A program made the translations under genes and the position numbers. Under the pieces are notes generated by a model. That model made no database searches and had not been told where the DNA came from. It saw only the letters and a list, made by a program, of their open reading frames with translations. Below are positions 59,201 through 64,000 of a DNA stretch of 64,000 nt, one piece after another. Where the stretch lies: the NCBI RefSeq assembly GCF_014649035.1, contig NZ_BMSG01000004.1:273735-337734 (forward strand), given 5' to 3'. Position 1 is the first letter of the stretch, and every line of letters begins with the position of its first letter. This DNA is from Streptomyces sindenensis. GTDB lineage: Bacteria > Actinomycetota > Actinomycetes > Streptomycetales > Streptomycetaceae.

Positions 59201-59269
59201 GACGAGAAAGGCAGAGACCAGCAGACCGGTGAGGTGTCTGCGGCAACGGTGGAGCGGCCGTGGATGCAT
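56267..59269 (-). CDS. Large secreted multi-domain protein: PA14, sugar-dehydrogenase-like propeller, CBM, DUF1080
   Basis: Exported protein of 1000 residues. After a signal peptide (LLVSAFLVGAFAASPASA) comes a PA14-type domain (about 55-165, YDFRLISDDGSRLRIDDSTV). A GSDH/PQQ-like beta-propeller follows (about 190-560, with PMGIKAVDGKLYVSQKHELT and LRTPNGIGWGPGGDMFVLDN). Next is a Fn3-like linker, then a CBM6/35-type module (about 670-795), then a C-terminal DUF1080/3-keto-disaccharide hydrolase-like domain (about 800-1000, ANSGVYLQERYEVQILDSYG). AGGAGG lies four bases before the ATG at 59269. It probably binds and processes an extracellular glycan. Confidence 0.87.
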   Translation of the reverse strand: MHPRPLHRCRRHLTGLLVSAFLVGAFAASPASAAPAPRPHDELPPQEPGVTLRVFDVQVPLDKMCDIKTGQTPNVDKLMPGIDWSSPDDFGVDDHFLSEVIANLTVPEDGTYDFRLISDDGSRLRIDDSTVIDHDGLHGAEPKDGSAELTTGHHALRIDHFDRTGGQQVTLEWKPPGAADFAVVPGSVLSTDADVVRVTAPGRKECEGAFDSPGDGLPLTGTHPDYALTDLRPAGFEPQVTAMDWLPDGRLAITTWGGTDNTTGEVYLLDNVQGETDAGKVSAKKVADGLKEPMGIKAVDGKLYVSQKHELTELTDSDGDDVADERRTVATWPYGGNFHEFAFGLLYRDGYFYLNLSVAIDLGGATTDPQPAPNRGSTIKVDKETGEVDYIAGGLRTPNGIGWGPGGDMFVLDNQGGWLPSSKLLHIKQDRFFNHYTNPSGPFDDKPVAKPVLWLPQNEIANSPSTPLQLTEGRFAGQMLFGDVTYGGIQRAYLEKVDGEYQGAVFRFTQGLEAGVNRISMGPDGAIYAGGLGAGGNWGQEGKLTYGLQKLSPSGDKAFDILAMRAKPGGFELEYTEPLSEETAAKLAESYRVEQWTYAPTPAYGGPKIDEEALGVSGAALSEDRRKVTLTIPGLKANRVVHVRSPRPFASAGGAELWSTEAWYTLNALPGDQPPATQYEAEEATLTGGAGFDTEHAGYSGGGFVDNFGQEGAAVTFDVEAGEAGTYDVGLRYSNGPNPAPGTKTVSVHVNGEKVRQTKLLSTIDWKTWSTGTEQLELREGRNTITYSYDSGDTGHVNLDMIAVHPKGARVQLFDGTGKAAWQHPDGRTPEWPVSGGAMEVAGGDLRTKQGFQDFRAHVEFWLPNLPPDVTGQDRANSGVYLQERYEVQILDSYGDTTLADNEAGAIYTKKAPDVNAATAAETWQTYDITFRAARYDASGNKAQDARVTVVWNGVTVHDDVAVDGPTGGGAAEGPTAGALRLQDHGSKVRYRNVWVEPLT

Positions 59270-59764
59270 TCTTCCTCCTGGCCCCTCGCGGCGAGGGGCG
59301 CGTCGCGGCGGTGGGTGGGGCCACCCGGCGCCCGGGGGTGAACGTTCGGCTCGTACGTGTGCGGCAGCGCGCCGTCCGGACAGGACAAGGGGGCTGGGGT
59401 TCCGGTGGCTGCGCCGAGAACAGTAGGAGGCTTCTACCGGCGGCGTCCATACTTCGTCACCACAGTGTTCAAAGTTCGCGGGTGTTGGTGCAAAGTAGCC
59501 AAACCCCTTTGTTGGCACAGCATCTGACGTCTCATCAGTGCTGAAGGGTGACTGAAGGGGACTGGACCGGCGGAACATGGGGGACCTGGTCGAGAGTCCG
59601 GAGAATGCGTTGCGAGGGGGTCCGGGACTGTCGCGAGGGGGTCCGGGACTGAGGACTCGTTCATCGAGCCCGCACATCACCCGGCAAGAACTTCAGAGTT
59701 CTCACTCCATGCCGCCCAAGTTGCTCGACTGGGTATCACCGTCACTATGTGTTGGGAGCAGAAG
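59270..59764. other. Gap upstream of the NRPS-like gene, with direct repeats
   Basis: No gene is supported. GCGAGGGGGTCCGGGACTG occurs twice (59612-59630 and 59633-59651). The stretch near 59440-59530 is less GC-rich than the surroundings and may hold promoters for the divergent secreted-protein and synthase genes. Confidence 0.6.
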
Positions 59765-62700
59765 ATGCGTCACGCTGAACACGAGGCCGCCTGCGGGAAC
59801 GCGGCCACACCCGTTGCGGACGGCGGACCGGAAGAGACCGTCTGGGGGCTGTTCGAGGCCCAGGTGGCGCGCCGGGGGAGCCGGACCGCTGTGGTGGACG
59901 GGGCGGCCGACATCGACTACGAGCGGTTGAGGGCCCGGGCGGAGGCGATAGCCGCGGAGCTGGCGGCCCGAGGCGTGGCACCGGGCGCGCTCGTCGGTGT
60001 GTGTCTGGGGCGGACGTGGGAGCTTGTCGCGACGTTGCTGGGAGTGCTGCGGGCGGGCTGTGCCTATGTGCCCATGGATCCCGCCTACCCGGCCGAACGG
60101 GTGCGTTACATGATCGAGCACTCCCGGGCGGACTCGGTGGTGGTCGACGCCGGTACGGAGGCGTTGTGCTCGGCGGCTCCCGATCGCGTACGCCTCGACG
60201 CGGTCCCGGACCGCCCGGCGGCATCGCGGACGGTGTCGCCGACGGACTGCTCGCACGGTGATCTCGCGTACGTCATCTACACCTCGGGATCGACCGGGAA
60301 ACCCAAGGGCGTGGCCGTGGAGCACCGCAGTGTGGTGGCGATGGCAGCCTCGATGCGCTGGCTCCTGAAAGACGAGGAGCTGGCGGGCGTTCTGGCGGCG
60401 GCCTCGGTCTGCTTCGACCCCTCGGTGATGGAGATTCTGGGGACGCTGGTCCTCGGCGGCACGGTGATCCTGGCCGAGAACGCCCTCGCTCTGCGCGAGT
60501 TGCCCGCAGCGCACCGCGTGCGCACGGCCATCACGGTGCCGTCCGCGATGAAGGCGCTGCTCGCGGCCGGACCGCTGCCCGGCGGATTGCGGTGTGCGGT
60601 GCTGGGCGGTGAGGTCCTGTCCCGTTCTCTGGTGGAGAGGTTGCGAGCTGACCCCAGTGCGCCGCGCATCGTGAACGTCTACGGCCCGACCGAGGCCACC
60701 GTGTTCGTCACCGCCGCGGAAGTGGGCAGCGGGCCGATCACCATCGGCAGCCCGGTCCCGCACGTGCGGGCGTACGTGCTGGACGAGTCCCTGCGGCCGG
60801 TATCGGGAGGGGCGGTGGGGGAGTTGGCCCTTGCGGGCGATCAGTTGGCCAGGGGATATCTTCATGATGATATGCGGACCCGGGAGGGTTTTCCCGTGCC
60901 TGGTTTGGGTGGTGCGGTTGTGGAGGGGCGGGTCTACCGGACTGGTGATCTGTGCCGGTGGACGGCGTCGGGGGAGTTGGAGTTCCTTGGCCGTGTGGAC
61001 CGGCAGGTGAAGGTTCGGGGGCATCGGGTCGAGCTTGACGAGATCGAGGCTGTGGTCGGCTCGTTGCCGGGGGTGGCGGAGGCTGCGGTGGTCGCTGCCG
61101 CGGGCGAGGGCAAGAGTGTGCTCGTGGCGTATGTGGTGTGTCGGGAGGGGGCGGTGTCGGTTTCGGCTGTTCGCTCCGGGGTGGCCGGTCGTCTGCCGGG
61201 GTACATGGTTCCGCACCATGTGATGGTGTTGGAGGAGTTGCCGAAACTGCCGAACGGCAAGGTGGACCGGCTTCGGCTTCCGGCCCCTGCGCGCCTCGGT
61301 GAGGAGAGGGCCGCCGAGGAGGAGACCGGTTCGGATGGCCCGGCTGTCTCGCGGACCGGTCCGGCCTTGTTGCGCTTGCCGTGGGGGCAGCGGCGTCCGG
61401 TGCTGCTGAGGATGGTGCTGGAAGAGGTGGCGGTGCTTGTCGGTGTTTCGGGCCCCGGTGCGGTCCGGCCGGATGAGCCGTTGGCGGGGGTGGGGTTTGA
61501 TTCGCTGGACATGGCGGAGCTGAGGGTGCGTCTGTCGCGGGGGCTGGCTGTTGAGGTGCCTTCGTCGGTGCTGGTGGAGCAGATGTCTTGCGAGGAGGTG
61601 GTGGAGGGGCTGCTGGGGTTGCTGGACTGTGGGCCGGGCGACGAGGTGCCCGGGGGCGTGCAGGGCGCACGGGGTGCCGGGAGTGCTGGGGGTGCGGACC
61701 GGCTCGATGTGTTCCAGGACCAGCTCCGATCCGGGCACCCTCCGGCCTTTGCCGCAGGGGTACCGGCCTGGTCGGCGACCGACCGAGGCGTACTCGTACA
61801 GCACTTCCGGGATCTCCTGGCGCGCTCGGGACTGGACCCGTACGGAAAGATCGTCCGTACCGGGAGCGCCGAGCGGGGTCTGGTCGCCGACCCGGTGACG
61901 GGCGAGGAGCGCGAGGCGCTGATCTGGACCACGAACCTCTACCTCGGACTCAACCGCGACGAGGAGGTCGTCGAGGAGGCACGCAGGGCGCTGAGCCGGT
62001 TCGGTACCGGGATGGGGATATCAGCGGCGGGCTCGGGCCAGACCGGCCTCCACACGGACTTCGAGCGCGAATTCGCCGCCATGGTGGGGAAACCGGCTGC
62101 CTGTTTGTTCCCGACGGGGTTCACCGCGAGCCTCGGAGCCGTCGCCGGGGTCGTCGGCGAACAGGACGTCGTGGTCATGGACCAGCTCTGCCACGCCTCG
62201 CTGGTGGACGGGGCTCGCCTGAGCGGTGCGCGGGTGCGGACTTTCCGGCACAACGACGTGGCCGGCCTGCGGGCGGTTCTCAAAGAGGAGTCCTCGCCCT
62301 ACCGCACGACGCTGGTGGTCCTCGAGAGCGTGTACAGCATGGGCGAGGGTGCGGCGCCGCTGCGGGAGATCGTGTCCGCCGCGAAGGAGGCCGGTGCGCT
62401 CGTTCTCGTGGACGAGGCCCACTCGTTCGGGCTCTACGGAGCGCGGGGCGCCGGACTGTGCGCCGCGGAAGGCGTCACCGGTGAAGTCGACTTCGTCCTC
62501 ACGACTCTGAGCAAGGCTCTCGGGAGCATCGGCGGTGTGGTCGCTGCCCGGGAGGAGCACGTTGCCCTGCTGAGGGCGTCGGCGAGGTCGTACGTCTTCC
62601 AGGCGAACATTTCACCGGCCGATGTGGCCGCGGCCCTGGCTGCCCTGCGCAGGGTTGCCACGGGCGACGCGCTGCGGGCCAGGCTGTGGGACACCGCGCA

Positions 62701-63388
62701 CTACATGCGCCGGCGCTTCTCGGACGCCGGTTTCGAACTCGGTACGGGGGACGGGCTGATCATCACCCCCTTCTTCTCCGACGGCGAGAAGCTGCGTGAG
62801 GTGGCGCGGGGTCTTTTCCGCCGGGGCGTCCATGCCGCTGCCGTGACCTACCCGATTGTCGAACGGGGGCGAGGCCGCCTGAGGTTCATCTGTTCGGCGT
62901 CCCACACCCGAGCGGACGTCGACGAGACGCTCCGGGCGTTGATCGATGCCGAGGCGGAAGCGGCGGCAGCTCCCGTGCCACACGGTGATACCGACGCGCG
63001 AGGGGAGAGGAACGGCAATTCCGCATCAGGTGACGTGGCGGGCTGGGCCGATGCGTTGACGGCCCACCTGGAATCGGTCCTGCCCGGGCTTCCCGCTCCG
63101 GCGCCACATCTCGCGGTCACGATCGTGCGGCCGGGAGAGGAAGAGGATCTTGTGGTCCGGATCAACGAGTACGGGGTCACCCGGGAACCTGACAGCACCG
63201 GACTGACGCCTGCCTGTTCCCTTCGCCTGATGGACGATGAGGCAGCAGCCGCGCTGTGCTCGCGGAACGTGGAGAGCCTGCTGGAGAGCGTGATCGGGGG
63301 CACATGTGTGCTCGCGGGCCGTACACAGCCGTTCGTCTGGCTGATCGGACGGCTCAGTGAGTGGCAGGGTTCAACGAGCGGCGCGTGA
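59765..63388 (+). CDS. NRPS-like adenylation/carrier protein fused to a PLP-dependent alpha-oxoamine synthase
   Basis: Protein of 1207 residues. Adenylation domain (about 15-510) has YTSGSTGKPKGV, FDPSVMEIL, NVYGPTEATV, YRTGDL and NGKVDR. A carrier domain (about 550-625) has the phosphopantetheine Ser580 in GFDSLDMAEL. A fold-type I alpha-oxoamine synthase (about 665-1050) has DEAHSFGLYGARGAG and PLP Lys917 in TTLSKALGSIGG. A C-terminal domain of about 120 residues is unassigned. Likely reaction: an aminoacyl-carrier thioester condenses with an amino acid, losing CO2, to give an aminoketone. GGGAG precedes ATG 59765; ATG 59747 is an alternative. Confidence 0.88.
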   Translation: MRHAEHEAACGNAATPVADGGPEETVWGLFEAQVARRGSRTAVVDGAADIDYERLRARAEAIAAELAARGVAPGALVGVCLGRTWELVATLLGVLRAGCAYVPMDPAYPAERVRYMIEHSRADSVVVDAGTEALCSAAPDRVRLDAVPDRPAASRTVSPTDCSHGDLAYVIYTSGSTGKPKGVAVEHRSVVAMAASMRWLLKDEELAGVLAAASVCFDPSVMEILGTLVLGGTVILAENALALRELPAAHRVRTAITVPSAMKALLAAGPLPGGLRCAVLGGEVLSRSLVERLRADPSAPRIVNVYGPTEATVFVTAAEVGSGPITIGSPVPHVRAYVLDESLRPVSGGAVGELALAGDQLARGYLHDDMRTREGFPVPGLGGAVVEGRVYRTGDLCRWTASGELEFLGRVDRQVKVRGHRVELDEIEAVVGSLPGVAEAAVVAAAGEGKSVLVAYVVCREGAVSVSAVRSGVAGRLPGYMVPHHVMVLEELPKLPNGKVDRLRLPAPARLGEERAAEEETGSDGPAVSRTGPALLRLPWGQRRPVLLRMVLEEVAVLVGVSGPGAVRPDEPLAGVGFDSLDMAELRVRLSRGLAVEVPSSVLVEQMSCEEVVEGLLGLLDCGPGDEVPGGVQGARGAGSAGGADRLDVFQDQLRSGHPPAFAAGVPAWSATDRGVLVQHFRDLLARSGLDPYGKIVRTGSAERGLVADPVTGEEREALIWTTNLYLGLNRDEEVVEEARRALSRFGTGMGISAAGSGQTGLHTDFEREFAAMVGKPAACLFPTGFTASLGAVAGVVGEQDVVVMDQLCHASLVDGARLSGARVRTFRHNDVAGLRAVLKEESSPYRTTLVVLESVYSMGEGAAPLREIVSAAKEAGALVLVDEAHSFGLYGARGAGLCAAEGVTGEVDFVLTTLSKALGSIGGVVAAREEHVALLRASARSYVFQANISPADVAAALAALRRVATGDALRARLWDTAHYMRRRFSDAGFELGTGDGLIITPFFSDGEKLREVARGLFRRGVHAAAVTYPIVERGRGRLRFICSASHTRADVDETLRALIDAEAEAAAAPVPHGDTDARGERNGNSASGDVAGWADALTAHLESVLPGLPAPAPHLAVTIVRPGEEEDLVVRINEYGVTREPDSTGLTPACSLRLMDDEAAAALCSRNVESLLESVIGGTCVLAGRTQPFVWLIGRLSEWQGSTSGA

Positions 63389-63440
63389 GGAAAGAGGCGT
63401 GGTCCCCCGGCGGGGCGGCCTGTGCGAGCACGCTGTCTCA
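63389..63440. other. Short spacer between the synthase gene and the IS remnant
   Basis: No gene or clear hairpin is evident immediately after the synthase stop codon. Confidence 0.4.
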
Positions 63441-63740
63441 GCCTCCCCCCGGGCCGGCCCGAGGGGAGGTACCTCACGGCCGCCCGGCCCCCCCTCTTCG
63501 CCAAAGCGGTCGCCAGGGCCGCGGTCTGTGATTCCGGCTGTGCTTCCACTGGGCCTGCCGCCCTGCGGGCTTTGCGGGCGCCGGCCCCGTGCTGGTGGGC
63601 CCCGCAGGACGTCGATTCGATGCCGACCATCGACCGGTCGATCCGGGTGGCAGATGCGGCTCCAGTAACGACCACTCGCGGTTCGTCAGATCCCCCCGAC
63701 CCGCGCCCGAACCAACGAGCGACCGGTCGGAAGGACGCAT
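63440..63740 (-). pseudogene. Degenerate IS5-family-like transposase remnant
   Basis: Two minus-strand frames hold pieces of one transposase. The first, from 63740, reads GDLTNREWSLLEPHLPPGS, the usual N-terminal helix. The second, around 63630-63470, reads GIESTSCGAHQHGAGARKA, which corresponds to the DSTVVRAHQHAAGARK catalytic block, then continues toward AKRGG (intact relatives have GRSRGG). An internal segment is missing and the frames disagree. Terminal inverted repeats were not found. Confidence 0.6.
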
Positions 63741-63791
63741 GATCCGCCGGCCGGAACCTAGACGAGGCAGCTGACGAATCTCCGGTTCGGA

Positions 63792-63991
63792 TCACGAAGG
63801 CAACGGGTCGCTGTCCCAGTGCCAGGGGGTGATGGTGGACCAGGCGTGAAGGTAGTCGCGGGCTGCGAAGGCCGAAGGGACGAGGTCGGGAGTCACACCG
63901 AAGGCGTCGGTCAGGGTGGGGAGGGCGTCCGCGAGAGTGCCTAGGGGTCGTCTTCAAAGGGGATCGGGTGGTGAGAGATGATCCTGGTCAT
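63792..63991 (-). pseudogene. Small gene with a one-base frameshift
   Basis: From ATG 63991 one frame reads MTRIISHHPIPFEDDP and stops at TAG. The shifted frame continues LGTLADALPTLTDAFGV and then AFAARDYLHAWSTITPWHWD to a stop at 63792. Adding one C to the CCCC run at 63944-63947 joins them into a single 66-residue protein. This is either a real frameshift or a sequencing slip. Family unknown to me. Confidence 0.5.
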
Positions 63992-64000
63992 GGTGCGTCG

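Noticed and set aside
59702..61804. A 700-codon open frame antisense to the synthase gene
   Set aside because: The plus strand carries all adenylation and carrier motifs. The antisense frame is His/Pro/Arg-rich and reflects the unusual codon composition there.
63357..63668. Plus-strand ORFs after the synthase stop
   Set aside because: They are antisense to the transposase remnant and have no recognisable features.

Overview
The window is high-GC actinobacterial DNA, almost certainly a Streptomyces chromosome. Codons are strongly C/G-ended, GTG and TTG starts are common, and several genes look leaderless. Content supports this: a gamma-butyrolactone signalling locus, CebR-type operators, an ECF sigma factor paired with a DGPF/YCII protein, and many secreted glycoside hydrolases. 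No rRNA, tRNA, CRISPR array or complete insertion sequence was seen. The mix of sugar catabolism, regulators, remnant genes and low-complexity repeats suggests an accessory or arm-proximal region rather than the conserved core.

Layout. 1-3.7 kb: fructose PTS operon on the minus strand (fruR-fruK-fruA; fruA runs off the window). 3.8-11.5 kb: small conserved proteins, a PepSY lipoprotein, a secreted serine hydrolase, a GNAT acetyltransferase, an NB-ARC/STAND ATPase and an alpha/beta hydrolase. 11.5-12.3 kb: non-coding, with a 13-copy 13-bp minisatellite. 12.3-17.4 kb: carbohydrate ABC importer (binding protein and two permeases) followed by a GH13 glucosidase. 17.7-25.7 kb: PlsC-like acyltransferase, DinB and VOC proteins, a GH114 enzyme, a methyltransferase behind a DtxR/DmdR-type iron box, a LysR/LysE exporter pair, and a divergent oxidoreductase/GlxA-type regulator pair. 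25.7-29.3 kb: a butyrolactone unit made of an ArpA/ScbR-like receptor, an AfsA-like synthase, an NmrA-like reductase and a second receptor homologue.

29.3-43.8 kb: XRE regulator with divergent alcohol dehydrogenase, AI-2E family permease, a HelD/HelR-like RNA polymerase motor with a structured leader, a broken SRPBCC gene, secreted GH30 with TetR, a MerR regulator driving a two-hydrolase fusion through a 19-bp-spacer promoter, Ohr/OhrR with its palindrome, and an RNA-ligase-like phosphoesterase. 44-53.6 kb: DHA2 exporter with XRE-cupin regulator, PQQ-type sugar dehydrogenase, GH6 cellulase behind two CebR-type boxes, ECF sigma/DGPF pair, and a saccharopine dehydrogenase-like enzyme with divergent TetR. 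53.7-59.3 kb: hydrolase, a winged-helix remnant, membrane protein, HAD-like protein, and a 1000-residue secreted PA14/propeller/CBM/DUF1080 protein.

59.7-64 kb: the most unusual gene, a single polypeptide with an NRPS adenylation domain, a carrier domain and a PLP-dependent alpha-oxoamine synthase. It has an internal codon-usage break. Downstream lie a degenerate IS transposase and a small frameshifted gene, consistent with acquisition by transfer. The synthase and the butyrolactone locus are about 30 kb apart, and nothing here shows that one controls the other.
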